From assembly GCA_011391285.1 (NCBI GenBank), contig JAABQU010000233.1, positions 1 through 64,000 on the forward strand: a stretch of DNA of 64,000 bases. Direction: 5' to 3'. The translations under genes were made by a program, and so were the position numbers. Numbering within the stretch: the stretch's first letter is position 1; each line of letters starts with the position of its first letter. Below the pieces are notes generated by a model that worked only from the letters and a program-made list of their open reading frames with translations, had not been told where the DNA came from and did no database searches. The stretch is from Thiobacillus sp. Lineage in GTDB: Bacteria > Pseudomonadota > Gammaproteobacteria > Burkholderiales > Thiobacillaceae. Below are positions 37,138 to 45,901 of this stretch, in pieces.

Positions 37138-38177
37138 GGCGTTGCTCCGGCATGGCGTTGGGCGGTGCCGGAAAAGTCGGCCAGCAGCTTGGCGACGAAC
37201 TCGGATTCGAGGTCGCGCACGATGAAGACGAAGCGGCTGCGGTGGTCGTCGTCCGGCCAGGCATCGAGTTTGACCTCCGGATACAGCACGTGCTGAACGC
37301 CGTGCAGCACCACCGGCTGCGACTCGCCCTGCAGGTTCACCATCGCCTTGAAACGCAGCAGGTTCTCGGCGCGAAATGAGGTCAGCATGGAGAGCGCAGA
37401 CTGCAGGCCATAACGATCGAGCGGGGCGTCGAGCACCACCGAAAAGGCCTGGATGCGCGAGTCGTGCAAGGCCGCGGCGGGTCTGCCGCCGAGCGTGCCG
37501 GCGCGGGCCGGCTGGTAGCGCTGCGGCTTCAGCCAGCGCGCGACTTCCAGCGATCGGGTTTCGGCGTTCCACAGGCCCAGGTTCTGGATCGTCGCGGGGT
37601 CGAGTTCGCCGTGTGTCACCGTCACGATGTCGGCGGCAGGGTTGAGCGCCGCGAGCCGTTCGCGCAGCGCGGCGACGGTTTCTGCATCGGCGAGATCGGT
37701 CTTGGTCAGCAGCAGCCGGTCGGCTACCGCCACCTGCTTCACCGCCTCGAAGTGCTCGTCCAGCTGGCCCATGCCGAACAGCGCGTCGACCGTGGTCACC
37801 ACGCCGTCAAGGCGGAAGCGCGCACGCACCCAGTTGTCGTGCAGCAGGTTGTCGAGCACGGGCGCCGGATCGGCAATGCCGGTGGTTTCGATGATGACGC
37901 GCTCGAATGCCGGGATGTCGCCCTTTTGCCGCGCCATCCACAGGTTTTTCAGGGTCGGCGACAGGCTGCCCGAAATCGTGCAGCAGACGCAGCCGCCGGA
38001 AAGCAGCGCCATCGGGCCTTCCATTTTCTGCAGCAGCTGGTGGTCGAGTGCGACCTCGCCGAACTCGTTCATCAGGATCGCGGTGCGCGGCAGGGTGCGC
38101 ACGAGGTGATTCAAAACGGTGGTTTTGCCGCTGCCGAGGAATCCGGTGAGCAGGGTGATGGGAAGAGGTGCGTCCAT
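37134..38177 (-). CDS. COG0523-family (CobW-like) GTPase, putative metal chaperone
   Basis: A G3E-family GTPase of 347 residues, thought to deliver metal ions, often zinc, to client proteins. Walker [10 protein letters not shown] is at 12-20, the metal-binding CXCC motif is at C63-V-C65-C66 ([10 protein letters not shown]), and the nucleotide-specificity TKTD and [10 protein letters not shown] motifs are present. The CobW C-terminal domain follows. The ATG at 38177 is chosen because it immediately precedes the GTPase core. It lies 19 bases after dksA and overlaps yidD by four bases. Confidence 0.93.
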   Translation of the reverse strand: MDAPLPITLLTGFLGSGKTTVLNHLVRTLPRTAILMNEFGEVALDHQLLQKMEGPMALLSGGCVCCTISGSLSPTLKNLWMARQKGDIPAFERVIIETTGIADPAPVLDNLLHDNWVRARFRLDGVVTTVDALFGMGQLDEHFEAVKQVAVADRLLLTKTDLADAETVAALRERLAALNPAADIVTVTHGELDPATIQNLGLWNAETRSLEVARWLKPQRYQPARAGTLGGRPAAALHDSRIQAFSVVLDAPLDRYGLQSALSMLTSFRAENLLRFKAMVNLQGESQPVVLHGVQHVLYPEVKLDAWPDDDHRSRFVFIVRDLESEFVAKLLADFSGTAQRHAGATP

Positions 38178-38196
38178 CAGGTAAACCTTGAGAACC

Positions 38197-38616
38197 TCAG
38201 GCGCGCAGCTTTTCCATTTTCTCGTGGCGTTCCTGGGCTTCGATCGAGTATTCGGCGGTGGGGCGTGCCAGCAAGCGCGGCAGGCCGATGGGCTCACCTG
38301 TTTCCAGACACCAGCCGTATTCACCGCCTTCGATGCGCGTCAGGGCGGAATTGATCTTCTTCAGCAGCTTGCGTTCGCGGTCGCGTACGCGCTGCTCCAG
38401 CATGTGCTCCTCTTCCACGGTGGCGCGGTCGTTGGGGTCGGCGAAGTTCTCGTTTTCCTTCAGGGTCGCACCGGTGTCGGCAGCATTGCTGAGCATTTCA
38501 TCGCGCAGGGCTTCGAGGCGGCTGCGGAAAAACGCCAGTTGGTCCGCATTCATGTAGGCGGAAGCCGGCATTTTCAGCAGTGCGGCTTCGGTTAAGGACT
38601 TCGGTGAGGCGGGCAT
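38197..38616 (-). CDS. dksA: RNA polymerase-binding transcription factor DksA (few zinc ligands)
   Basis: Binds the RNA polymerase secondary channel and, with ppGpp, adjusts rRNA and amino-acid promoters. The 139-residue product has the coiled-coil tip aspartates D60 and D63 (ADPNDRA) and the C-terminal globular region. Of the four zinc-finger cysteines in E. coli DksA only C103 remains; the others are T106, S124 and A127. This is common in this class of bacteria and implies a zinc-independent fold. The start has a GGAGC ribosome site. It leads a dksA-GTPase-yidD unit. Confidence 0.95.
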   Translation of the reverse strand: MPASPKSLTEAALLKMPASAYMNADQLAFFRSRLEALRDEMLSNAADTGATLKENENFADPNDRATVEEEHMLEQRVRDRERKLLKKINSALTRIEGGEYGWCLETGEPIGLPRLLARPTAEYSIEAQERHEKMEKLRA

Positions 38617-38707
38617 CAGGGGCGCTCCATGGGTCGAACAATGGATGATTTGACGCCGGTTGTCCCGGCGCAAAGGGGGGCAGTCTGAACGTCCTGCGCC
38701 AAAGGTG

Positions 38708-38733
38708 CAAGCCGCCAGCGTGGCTGCGGCTTG
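38708..38733. promoter_or_regulatory. stable hairpin in the dksA upstream region
   Basis: CAAGCCGC pairs with GCGGCTTG, continued by AGC/GCT after a one-base bulge, with a GTG loop. It lies about 90 bases before the dksA ATG within a 267-base divergent gap, and could be in the dksA leader. There is no adjacent T-run. Confidence 0.4.
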
Positions 38734-38883
38734 GCGCGGGGTGGAATTTTACCGCCACTGCACCATAATCCGAGAGGGTGTTTGTAGAGCGATAGGGTGT
38801 CAGGCATGCCGGTTGCAGACGCGACGCGCCCTTGTTCAAGGATGCCACCCTGCGGTTCTTACGTTGCCTGGATTGGAGCAGAA

Positions 38884-39441
38884 ATGAAAAGAATCATCGG
38901 GATTGGACTGGTCATGATGCTGGGCGGCTGTGCAGGGCTTGAATCCCCCGACCCGGCTTCGCCATACTACGCCTATCCCTCTGGCTGGGCGGTTCAACTC
39001 AATCGGCCGCTGGAGATCGAGCCCGGCGCTGCGACGGTGCGGCTGCAATACGGCCGCATCGTGCCGCGCAACAGCGTGCAGGAGCAGGATCCATTCTGCA
39101 AAGTGGAACTCGACACGGTGCGTGACGCGCGGCAGGTATTGCAGCCGGGGCGCTTCGAGGTGTGGCGGGTGACGCGCAGCGTCAGCCCGATCACGGCCGC
39201 AGTGAAGTCGCCCTTGATCCGGGCGGCGTATGTCTTTGACGACGGCAGTCCGACCTTCCTGTATTACATCACCGAGTTCCGCCTGCGCGATCCCGCCCAG
39301 CCGAATCTGCGTGGCATGACCTGCGCGTGGAACCAAATGGCGCCCGCGAACATGAGCCTGATGCGCCATCTCACGCTGGGTGAAATCCAGGCGGCGCTCG
39401 GCGACTGGATGCGCCTGATCCCCCCGGCGGGGAGAATCTGA
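38884..39441 (+). CDS. small outer-membrane-type lipoprotein of unknown function
   Basis: A 185-residue protein with a type-II signal peptide: KRIIGIGLVMMLGGCAG, with lipobox LGGC, and acylated Cys at about residue 18. The mature part contains WAVQLNRPLEIEPGAATVRL and two further cysteines (DPFCKVEL and GMTCAW) that may form a disulfide. GGAG lies five bases before the ATG. It is transcribed alone, divergent from dksA. The 211 bases between its end and xerC hold nothing recognisable. Confidence 0.78.
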   Translation: MKRIIGIGLVMMLGGCAGLESPDPASPYYAYPSGWAVQLNRPLEIEPGAATVRLQYGRIVPRNSVQEQDPFCKVELDTVRDARQVLQPGRFEVWRVTRSVSPITAAVKSPLIRAAYVFDDGSPTFLYYITEFRLRDPAQPNLRGMTCAWNQMAPANMSLMRHLTLGEIQAALGDWMRLIPPAGRI

Positions 39442-39652
39442 AACCTGCCGATCTGCGCGTTGATTCCGGCACCCGGCTCAAGCGATGAAGGCGGACGTCG
39501 ATCCGATCGCTATCGTTGGCAGGGCACGGGTGCGGCCCGCGCATCCCGCGGCAATCCGCAAAAGCAGTGGAAATCCCATCCGGCCAATCTCCCATTGCGG
39601 GCAAAAAGCGGCTTGCTTGGGCGTCATCGCTCACACGCCCGCTGAACGACGC

Positions 39653-40627
39653 TCAGTTCTTCTTGCGTGCGCGCGGATGCGCCTGGTCGTAGACCTTGGC
39701 GAGATGCTGCCAGTCGAGATGGGTATAGACCTGGGTGGTGCTGATGCTGGCGTGGCCGAGCATTTCCTGCACCGCGCGCAGGTCGCCGGACGACTGCAGC
39801 ACGTGGGTGGCAAACGCGTGGCGCAGCATGTGCGGGTGCACGTGCTGGCCCAGTCCCGCTTGCCGCGCCCAGCGGTCGAGCCGCAGTTGCACGCTGCGCG
39901 GGGTCAGGCGGCTGCCGTGCTGGCCGATGAAGAGCGCGGCGGTGGGCTGGCCGAGCAGTGCCTGCCGCTGCGGCAGCCAGGCGGCAACGGCATCGAGTGC
40001 GGCCTTGCCCACCGGCACGATGCGGGTCTTGCGGCCCTTGCCGGTGACCTGGGCTTCGCCGGCTTGCAGGTTGACGTCGTTGAGGTCGAGTCCGGCCAGT
40101 TCAGACAGACGCAGGCCGGAGGAATAGAACAGTTCGAACATTGCCCGGTCGCGCGCCAGCAGCACATCGTCGTCCGCCGGGGCCGCCGCGCCATCGAGCA
40201 GTTGGGTGCAGGTGTCGGGCGACAGGATGTCCGGCAGGGCCTTGGCCGCCTTGGGTGGACGCAGGCCGAGACAGGGGTTGCGCGGGTAGCCGAGCCGGCG
40301 GCAGGCAAAGGTGAAAAACCCGCGCCAGCTCGACAGCTGCCGCGCAACGCTGGCGGCTGCCAGGCTCTGGCTGCGCAGCTTGACGATGGCGCCGCGGATG
40401 TCCGTGACTTCGAGTTCGGCCAATGGCTTGCCGGCGGTCAACCGAAGGAGGTTGGCCAGATCGCGCTGGTAGGCCGCGACCGTGTGCGGCGACAGCCGGC
40501 GCTCTGCGGCAAGGTGTTGCAGGTATTGGTCAACCGGTTTGCACCCTGGCGGGCATGAAGCCTCGGCGTTTGCCTCCTCTCCCGCAGGCAGGAGCGGGTT
40601 GGGGAGAGGGGGGGCGGCCTCGCTCAT
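39653..40627 (-). CDS. xerC: site-specific tyrosine recombinase XerC
   Basis: Resolves chromosome dimers at dif together with XerD. The 324-residue product has the N-terminal SAM-like domain and catalytic residues R173 (GLRLSE), K197, H266-x-x-R269 (HMLRH), H292 and nucleophile Y301 (VYTHLDW). It is longer than usual by about 25 N-terminal residues, encoded by a GC-rich palindromic repeat (APPLPNPLLPAGEE). The true start could lie after this insert, although no ATG is evident there. It is eight bases downstream of the DUF484 gene. Confidence 0.95.
   Translation of the reverse strand: MSEAAPPLPNPLLPAGEEANAEASCPPGCKPVDQYLQHLAAERRLSPHTVAAYQRDLANLLRLTAGKPLAELEVTDIRGAIVKLRSQSLAAASVARQLSSWRGFFTFACRRLGYPRNPCLGLRPPKAAKALPDILSPDTCTQLLDGAAAPADDDVLLARDRAMFELFYSSGLRLSELAGLDLNDVNLQAGEAQVTGKGRKTRIVPVGKAALDAVAAWLPQRQALLGQPTAALFIGQHGSRLTPRSVQLRLDRWARQAGLGQHVHPHMLRHAFATHVLQSSGDLRAVQEMLGHASISTTQVYTHLDWQHLAKVYDQAHPRARKKN
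40573..40614. repeat. GC-rich palindromic repeat, copy 2 (in the xerC N-terminal coding region)
   Basis: Left arm CCTCCTCTCCC and right arm GGGGAGAGGGGGGG around GCAGGCAGGAGCGGGTT. The right half closely matches copy 1 at 11350-11386. In the xerC frame it encodes a Pro/Leu-rich peptide typical of such repeats when they enter genes. Confidence 0.65.
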
Positions 40628-40635
40628 CGCGGCTT

Positions 40636-41313
40636 TCAGCCCTGCATCCGCACCAGCGCGGCGCCGATCAGCTGGCTTAGCCGTTCGAGATACAGCGTTC
40701 CCATGCCGGGGTAGAAGCGCTTGGCTTCTTCCGATGCCAGCACCAGCAGGCCGATCGGCGCCGCCGCCGGCGCGGGCCGCAACGGGATGCAGGCAAAGGC
40801 GCGCAGATGCGGCGACACTTCGCCGAACCACTCGCTGGCCTCATTCATCGCCAGCGCGCCACATGCCGGCTGTGTCATCGCGGCTACACTGTCGCGAACG
40901 TTCTGTGAAACCGGGTCGTTCAGGCCGGGCACGGTTTCACCCGTCAGCGTCCATACCCGCAGCGCATGGTGCGGAACCGCAAAACCTTCGCGCAGATGAA
41001 TGGCCAGCGCCGCGACGATGTCCTGTGGCACGGACGCAGTCAACAACGCCAGGGTCAGCGCATGCAGCCTTTCCGAAATGCCGTCGTTTTCCTCGCCGAA
41101 CTGGATCAGTTCGGCCAGCTTGTTTTCCAGCATGTGCACCTTGTCGCGCATGGCGATCAGCTGGCGTTCGCTCATCGACACCGCGTGGGTGCCGTGCGGA
41201 TGCGGAATATGCAGGTCCGCCAGCAGGGTGGGAAAGTCGTTGAAAAAGTTGGGATGCCGGGTCAGATAGTCGGCGATCGCCTGCGGGTCCAGGTGGGTGG
41301 GTTGCGTGTCCAT
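40636..41313 (-). CDS. DUF484-family protein
   Basis: A 225-residue soluble protein with the DUF484 start (AIADYLTRHPNFFNDFPTLL), a coiled-coil segment around SERQLIAMRDKVHMLENKL, and a GAF-like C-terminal domain. Function is unknown, but the gene is widely found between dapF and xerC, as here. Its ATG shares one base with the dapF stop (TAATG). Confidence 0.92.
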   Translation of the reverse strand: MDTQPTHLDPQAIADYLTRHPNFFNDFPTLLADLHIPHPHGTHAVSMSERQLIAMRDKVHMLENKLAELIQFGEENDGISERLHALTLALLTASVPQDIVAALAIHLREGFAVPHHALRVWTLTGETVPGLNDPVSQNVRDSVAAMTQPACGALAMNEASEWFGEVSPHLRAFACIPLRPAPAAAPIGLLVLASEEAKRFYPGMGTLYLERLSQLIGAALVRMQG

Positions 41314-42143
41314 TAGAGTTCTAGTTCTCCCTCAAAAACCGTGGTGGCAGGACCGGTCATGTAAACCGGCCGGTCCGTGCCGGCCCATTCGATGACGAGA
41401 TCACCGCCGCGCGTGTGCACGCTGACCGGGCTCTTCAGCCAGCCCTGGCGGATGCCGGCGACCGCCGCGGCGCAGGCGCCGGTGCCGCAGGCCAGCGTCT
41501 CGCCGGCGCCGCGTTCGTAGACTCGCAGGCGGATGTCGTGCGGGGTCAGCACCTGCATGAAGCCGGCGTTGACCCGCTGCGGAAAGCGCGAATGCGATTC
41601 GATGGCTGGTCCGAGAATGTCCACCGGCGCGCTGTCGAGATCGTTCACCCGCAGCACGGCGTGCGGATTGCCCATCGACAGCGCGGCGATCCCGATGGCG
41701 TGCTGGCCGACCTTCAGCGCATAGCTCATCGCCTCGGTGTCGGCCGCGAACGGAATGTCGGCCGGTGCAAAACGCGGCGCCCCCATATCGACTGTCACCT
41801 GGCCGTTGTCGAGCAGGCGCGGCTCGATGAGCCCGGACGCGGTCTCCACGCGGATCGAGGTCTTGTCGGTGAGGCCCTTGTCGTGAACATAGCGCACAAA
41901 GCAGCGCGCGCCGTTGCCGCACTGCTCCACCTCGCCGCCGTCGGCATTGAAGATGCGGTAGCGGAAATCCGCGTCGTCGCGCGTGGACTTTTCGACCATC
42001 AGGATTTGGTCGCAGCCGACGCCGAAGTGGCGGTCGGCGATGCGCCGGCATTGCTCGGGGGTGAGTGCAACGTTCTGGCTGATGCCGTCGAACACGACGA
42101 AGTCGTTGCCGAGGCCGTGCATTTTGGTGAAGCGCAATTTCAT
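41313..42143 (-). CDS. dapF: diaminopimelate epimerase
   Basis: Converts LL- to meso-diaminopimelate for peptidoglycan and lysine. The 276-residue product has the two active-site cysteines in [13 protein letters not shown] and [11 protein letters not shown], and the conserved [12 protein letters not shown] start. It overlaps the CoA-binding gene by four bases upstream and DUF484 by one base downstream. Confidence 0.97.
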   Translation of the reverse strand: MKLRFTKMHGLGNDFVVFDGISQNVALTPEQCRRIADRHFGVGCDQILMVEKSTRDDADFRYRIFNADGGEVEQCGNGARCFVRYVHDKGLTDKTSIRVETASGLIEPRLLDNGQVTVDMGAPRFAPADIPFAADTEAMSYALKVGQHAIGIAALSMGNPHAVLRVNDLDSAPVDILGPAIESHSRFPQRVNAGFMQVLTPHDIRLRVYERGAGETLACGTGACAAAVAGIRQGWLKSPVSVHTRGGDLVIEWAGTDRPVYMTGPATTVFEGELEL

Positions 42144-42559
42144 TCTGTGTTGAGCCTGACGTAATCCTTCAAGATGCAGCGGTCCATCACCACCGTCATG
42201 CCGCCGGTCTGCGCTTGCTGCGCGGCGGCTTCATGGACAATGCCTTCCTGGATCCAGATTGCAGGCAAGTTTAGCGCCAGGCATTGCGCGACGATAGCCG
42301 GCACGTGCTCGGCGGCGCGAAAAACATCGACCAGATCGATCGCAAACGGGATGTCGGCGAGGCTGGCGTAGGCTTTTTCGCCCAGCACTTCGTCGACCAG
42401 CGGGCGCACCGGCACGATGCGGTAGCCATAGCGCTGCATCGCCTGCGCCACGCGGTAGCTCGGCCGCGCGGGCTGTGGCGACAGGCCGACCACGGCGACG
42501 GTTTTGACCTTCTGCAGGAGAGTGCGCAACGCGTCGTCGTCAGGATTCACAAAATTCAC
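42140..42559 (-). CDS. CoA-binding-domain protein (YccU-like)
   Basis: A 139-residue Rossmann-like protein of the succinyl-CoA-synthetase-type CoA-binding family. It shows [28 protein letters not shown] and the late [15 protein letters not shown]. The biological role is unknown. The start is GTG, overlapping the GNAT stop (GTGA). The end overlaps the dapF start by four bases. Confidence 0.88.
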   Translation of the reverse strand: MNFVNPDDDALRTLLQKVKTVAVVGLSPQPARPSYRVAQAMQRYGYRIVPVRPLVDEVLGEKAYASLADIPFAIDLVDVFRAAEHVPAIVAQCLALNLPAIWIQEGIVHEAAAQQAQTGGMTVVMDRCILKDYVRLNTE

Positions 42560-43047
42560 AGCCGCTTCTCCATCACATGGTCGTCCATCACGAAGCCGTC
42601 GCCGATGTCGAACACGCGCGACTCAACAATCTTAAAACCGTATTTTTCATAGGCGCGGATCGCCTGCTCATTGCCGCGATTGACCTGCAGCCACAGGCGG
42701 CGCGCCTGCTGGCCGCGCGCCCAGTCCTCGATCGTCCGCATCAAGGCGGCACCGATGCCGCCGCGCTGGTGATCGGGATGCACATACAGCTTGTCGAGCT
42801 TGCAACCCGTTTCCTCCAGCAGGGCGTGGGCAAAGCCGACCAGCGCATGGCCCCGTTTTTCCATCCTCCAGGCCTGACGGGGGTCGTCCAGCTGTTCTCG
42901 GACGCACTGCGGCGCATAGCGGTCGGCCAGCATGGCGTCGATCTGCGCCTGCGATATCAGTGCCGGGTAGGTGGCCCGCCAGACGATGCGGGCCAGCGTG
43001 GTGACGGCGTCGACGTCGTCTTGCGTCAAGCGCTGCACGTCATTCAT
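42556..43047 (-). CDS. GNAT-family N-acetyltransferase
   Basis: A 163-residue acetyltransferase with the acetyl-CoA-binding motif HPDHQRGGIGAALMRTIEDW and the late VNRGNEQAIRAYEKYGFKIVE. The substrate is unknown. It overlaps the upstream acyltransferase end by eight bases and the CoA-binding gene by four. Two near-start ATGs (43047 and 43043 region) exist; 43047 is in frame. Confidence 0.88.
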   Translation of the reverse strand: MNDVQRLTQDDVDAVTTLARIVWRATYPALISQAQIDAMLADRYAPQCVREQLDDPRQAWRMEKRGHALVGFAHALLEETGCKLDKLYVHPDHQRGGIGAALMRTIEDWARGQQARRLWLQVNRGNEQAIRAYEKYGFKIVESRVFDIGDGFVMDDHVMEKRL

Positions 43048-43954
43048 ACAGACGGGGTTCGCCTTCCGGTCGGGTCTTGAAACGGCGGTGCAGCCACAGG
43101 TACTGCGCTGGCATTTCGCGGATGCGGTCCTCGATGAAGGCGTTCATGCGGGCGACGTCGGCTTCCACATCGTCGCTCGGATAATTGTCCCACGGCGGGT
43201 AGAAGCGCACGGCGTAGCCGCGCCCCCACGGCAACTGGCGCGTGATCACCGGGACGACCTGGGCGTCGGTGAGCTTGGCCAGGCGGGGCAGTGCCGAGAG
43301 GGTCGCGGCAGGCACGCCGAAGAACGGCACGAAGACGGCATTGTGCCGCCCCTGATCCTGGTCCGGCAGGTAATAAAACGGCAGGTGTGCCTTGATCGCT
43401 TTCAACACCGGCTTGATCCCGGCGTTCTTGGCAATCAGCTCCGGCGGGATGAAGCGTGAACGGCCATGCCGGATCATTCGGTCTGTAACCGGGTTCAAGG
43501 CGGGGGCATACATGGAAGCGGCGCGCCAATCCATGCTCAGCCGGGTGCCGCCCGTGTCCAGCCAGACGAAGTGCGGTGCCAGCCAGATGACCGGCCGCAC
43601 GCCGTCGCCCAGTGCGGCTTCAGGGTTGTCGATCCGGATCAGGCGCCGCAGGCGCGCTGCCGAGCCCCACCACAGTAGGCCATGCTCGAGTGTGGCTCGA
43701 ACCGATGCCTGGAAGCACTGCCGCAGCCAGCGCTTGCGCACGTGTTCCGGGGTGTCCGGGAAGCACAGCGCCAGGTTGGTGGCAACGATGCGCCGCCGCC
43801 GCCCGGGGATGAGTGCCAGCAACCCCCCGAGGGCGTTGCCCAGCGCGGCTTGAACCGGAAGCGGCAACCAGTGCAGCAGCCACAGGAAGCCTACGCTGAG
43901 CCATACCGGCAGCAGGCCCAGGCGCAGCAGTTTGTCAGAGGCGGCGGGTTTCAT
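43040..43954 (-). CDS. LpxL/HtrB-family lipid A acyltransferase (HX4D form)
   Basis: A 304-residue inner-membrane acyltransferase with an N-terminal hydrophobic segment (about 10-50) and the catalytic HX4D motif in LAPHFVWLD. Members add secondary acyl chains to lipid A precursors. It is clearly distinct from the two paralogues that follow upstream, so probably has a different acyl or position preference. The ATG overlaps the neighbour's TGA (ATGA). Confidence 0.9.
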   Translation of the reverse strand: MKPAASDKLLRLGLLPVWLSVGFLWLLHWLPLPVQAALGNALGGLLALIPGRRRRIVATNLALCFPDTPEHVRKRWLRQCFQASVRATLEHGLLWWGSAARLRRLIRIDNPEAALGDGVRPVIWLAPHFVWLDTGGTRLSMDWRAASMYAPALNPVTDRMIRHGRSRFIPPELIAKNAGIKPVLKAIKAHLPFYYLPDQDQGRHNAVFVPFFGVPAATLSALPRLAKLTDAQVVPVITRQLPWGRGYAVRFYPPWDNYPSDDVEADVARMNAFIEDRIREMPAQYLWLHRRFKTRPEGEPRLYE

Positions 43955-44838
43955 GCTTCCGGCGGGTCGTCCGGATGGGGAACCCCGCCGGGGCGTTTGT
44001 GGCGGTTGTAGCTCCACAGGTATTGCGCGGGGAAGCGTCGAACCATCTCTTCCACGCCCTGATTGAGCAGGGTGGCCGCAGCGACCTTGTCTTCCGGCAG
44101 GGGGGTGTCAAGCGGGAAGACATGCAGGTGATAGCCGCGCCCCCAGCTCAATCGCTCGGCCGCGATGAAAAATGCCGCCGCGTTCGTCTTGCGCTGGAGG
44201 CTGGTAACCAGTGTCGGCGTGTAGGCCGGGCGGCCGAAGAAGGGTGCCCATACGCCGTCGCCCCCGGTCGCGACCTGGTCGGGCAGGATGCCGATCGCTT
44301 CGTGACGCTTCAGCGCCGCCAGTTGCGCACGCACACCAGACAGATCGGTCGGCACCAGGGTTGCCTGGCCGCGCTGGCGGCCGGCCAGCATCAACTCGGC
44401 CAGCACTTGCTTGCGCGGAGGTTTGTACATGGCAGTGAAGGGATGCTGCCCGGCGTAATACAGATTGATGATTTCAAAGCAGCCGATATGCGGCCCGATC
44501 AGGATGATGCCCTTGCCGGCGGCACGCGCGGCGTCGAGATGTTCCCAGCCGCTGCGGCCCTTGACCAGTTTCAGCACCTTGTCGTAAGGGCGCAGCCACA
44601 CCGGCAGCAGTTCGACAACGGCTTTCCCGGATTCGCCGATGGTTTGGCGCAGCAGGCGCCGGCAATCGGCGCCGGGCGTGCACAGGCCGCTTTCGAACAG
44701 GTTGCTGCGCAGGCGGCCGGCATGGCGGCCGGGCGCCCAGTAGATCAGCCAGCCCAGCACGATCCCGAGGCCGTGCAGCACGGGGAGCGGAAGACGAGCC
44801 AGAAGTTTGAGCAGCAGCATCAGCACGGCGGACATCAT
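43951..44838 (-). CDS. LpxL/HtrB-family acyltransferase, tandem paralogue A (HX4E form)
   Basis: A 295-residue acyltransferase with an N-terminal hydrophobic segment and the catalytic motif in [11 protein letters not shown], where the acid is Glu instead of Asp. It is a close tandem paralogue of the gene at 44835-45701; the N-terminal 60 residues ([20 protein letters not shown] onward) are almost identical. The start codons ATGATG at 44838/44835 overlap the upstream gene's TGA. Confidence 0.88.
   Translation of the reverse strand: MMSAVLMLLLKLLARLPLPVLHGLGIVLGWLIYWAPGRHAGRLRSNLFESGLCTPGADCRRLLRQTIGESGKAVVELLPVWLRPYDKVLKLVKGRSGWEHLDAARAAGKGIILIGPHIGCFEIINLYYAGQHPFTAMYKPPRKQVLAELMLAGRQRGQATLVPTDLSGVRAQLAALKRHEAIGILPDQVATGGDGVWAPFFGRPAYTPTLVTSLQRKTNAAAFFIAAERLSWGRGYHLHVFPLDTPLPEDKVAAATLLNQGVEEMVRRFPAQYLWSYNRHKRPGGVPHPDDPPEA
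44681..44781 (-). repeat. near-identical segment shared with paralogue B (copy A)
   Basis: A 101-base segment in the 5' coding part of paralogue A that matches 45562-45662 in paralogue B with a single mismatch (44748 versus 45629). Neighbouring parts of the two genes are clearly more diverged. Confidence 0.9.
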
Positions 44839-45701
44839 GCGGCAGGGGCGGCCGGAAGCGCGACGCCCCCAGGACATTTATGGCGGTTGTAGTTCCACAT
44901 GTATTGTGCCGGAAAGTGGCGCACCACCGCCTCGACACCCTGGTTGATGCGCAGGGCGGCGGCGGTTTTCTCTTGCGGCAGCGTGTGGTCCAGCGGATAC
45001 ACATGCAGGTGGTAGCCGCGTCCCCAGCTCAGGCGTTCGGCGGCGACGAAAAAGGCTGCAGCGCCGGTTTTGCGCTGGATGCTGGCGACCAGCGTTGGCG
45101 TGTAGGCCGGGCGGCCGAAGAACGGGGCCCACACGCCGTCGCCGCGGCTGGCCACCTGGTCGGGCAGGATGCCAATGCCCTCGCGGCGCTTGAGCGCCGC
45201 CAGCAAGGCGCGCACGCCCGACATGTCGGTGGGCACCAGCTTCGTCTGGCTGCGCTGGCGTCCGGCCAGCATCAGCGCATCCAGCAGCGGTTGCGGTGAG
45301 GGCTTGTACATGATGGTGAAAGGATGCCGCGCGCCGAAATACTGGCCGATGATCTCAAAGCAGCCGATGTGCGGCGCAACCAGGATCACCCCCTTGCCCC
45401 CGGCACGCGCGGCGTCGATGTGTTCCCAGCCACTGGTTTTCTTGACCAGTTTCAGCACTGTCTTTTCCGCACCCAGCCATAGGGGCAGCAATTCCATGAT
45501 GGCCTTGCCGCCTTCGCCAATGCTTTGGCGCAGCAGATGGTTGCAATCGCGACCGGGCGCGCACAGGCCGCTTTCGAACAGGTTGCTGCGCAGGCGGCCG
45601 GCATGGCGGCCGGGCGCCCAGTAGATCAACCAGCCCAGCACGATCCCGAGGCCGTGCAGCACCGGCAGCGGCAGGCGGGCGAGCAGTTTCAGGAGGATCA
45701 T
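44835..45701 (-). CDS. LpxL/HtrB-family acyltransferase, tandem paralogue B (HX4E form)
   Basis: A 288-residue acyltransferase closely similar to the next gene downstream: motif [31 protein letters not shown], and [15 protein letters not shown]. It is the first gene of the overlapping minus-strand chain that continues to xerC. The ATG at 45701 follows an in-frame GTG. It is divergent from metK across 216 bases. Confidence 0.88.
   Translation of the reverse strand: MILLKLLARLPLPVLHGLGIVLGWLIYWAPGRHAGRLRSNLFESGLCAPGRDCNHLLRQSIGEGGKAIMELLPLWLGAEKTVLKLVKKTSGWEHIDAARAGGKGVILVAPHIGCFEIIGQYFGARHPFTIMYKPSPQPLLDALMLAGRQRSQTKLVPTDMSGVRALLAALKRREGIGILPDQVASRGDGVWAPFFGRPAYTPTLVASIQRKTGAAAFFVAAERLSWGRGYHLHVYPLDHTLPQEKTAAALRINQGVEAVVRHFPAQYMWNYNRHKCPGGVALPAAPAA
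45562..45662 (-). repeat. near-identical segment shared with paralogue A (copy B)
   Basis: Partner of 44681-44781: 100 of 101 bases are identical. The sharp boundary of high identity suggests gene conversion between the tandem genes. Confidence 0.9.
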
Positions 45702-45815
45702 CACGCGGACAGGCGATTCCACACGGACTTGAGCCCGTCGTCGATCGGAATTTCCGCGCGGGAATTGACGGCGAGGGCGCTGGCGCGGCACAATGCGTCC
45801 GCCGCCGCGTTAATC

Positions 45816-45821
45816 TTGACA
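45816..45821 (+). promoter_or_regulatory. candidate -35 element upstream of metK
   Basis: A perfect TTGACA hexamer about 100 bases before the metK ATG, with AT-rich sequence (GATACAAATT) 12-17 bases further on as a weak -10. This would give a leader of about 65-70 bases. Confidence 0.35.
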
Positions 45822-45878
45822 ACTTGCGGGCGGGATACAAATTCAGCTAAAGCGTCGCCGCTCTGTCTGTCCCCCGAG

Positions 45879-45901
45879 CCGGTTACGCAGTCGGTAACCG
45901 G
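45879..45901 (+). promoter_or_regulatory. hairpin in the metK leader next to the ribosome site
   Basis: CCGGTTAC pairs perfectly with GTAACCGG around a seven-base loop (GCAGTCG), ending six bases before the AGGAG ribosome site of metK. It could control translation. It does not match a SAM riboswitch that I know. Confidence 0.5.

Noticed and set aside
38617..38883. Zur-box upstream of dksA
   Set aside because: No GTTATAnnATAAC-like palindrome could be found in the gap.
39442..39652. Small gene between the lipoprotein gene and xerC
   Set aside because: Short frames here lack ribosome sites and typical codon use; nothing recognisable is encoded.
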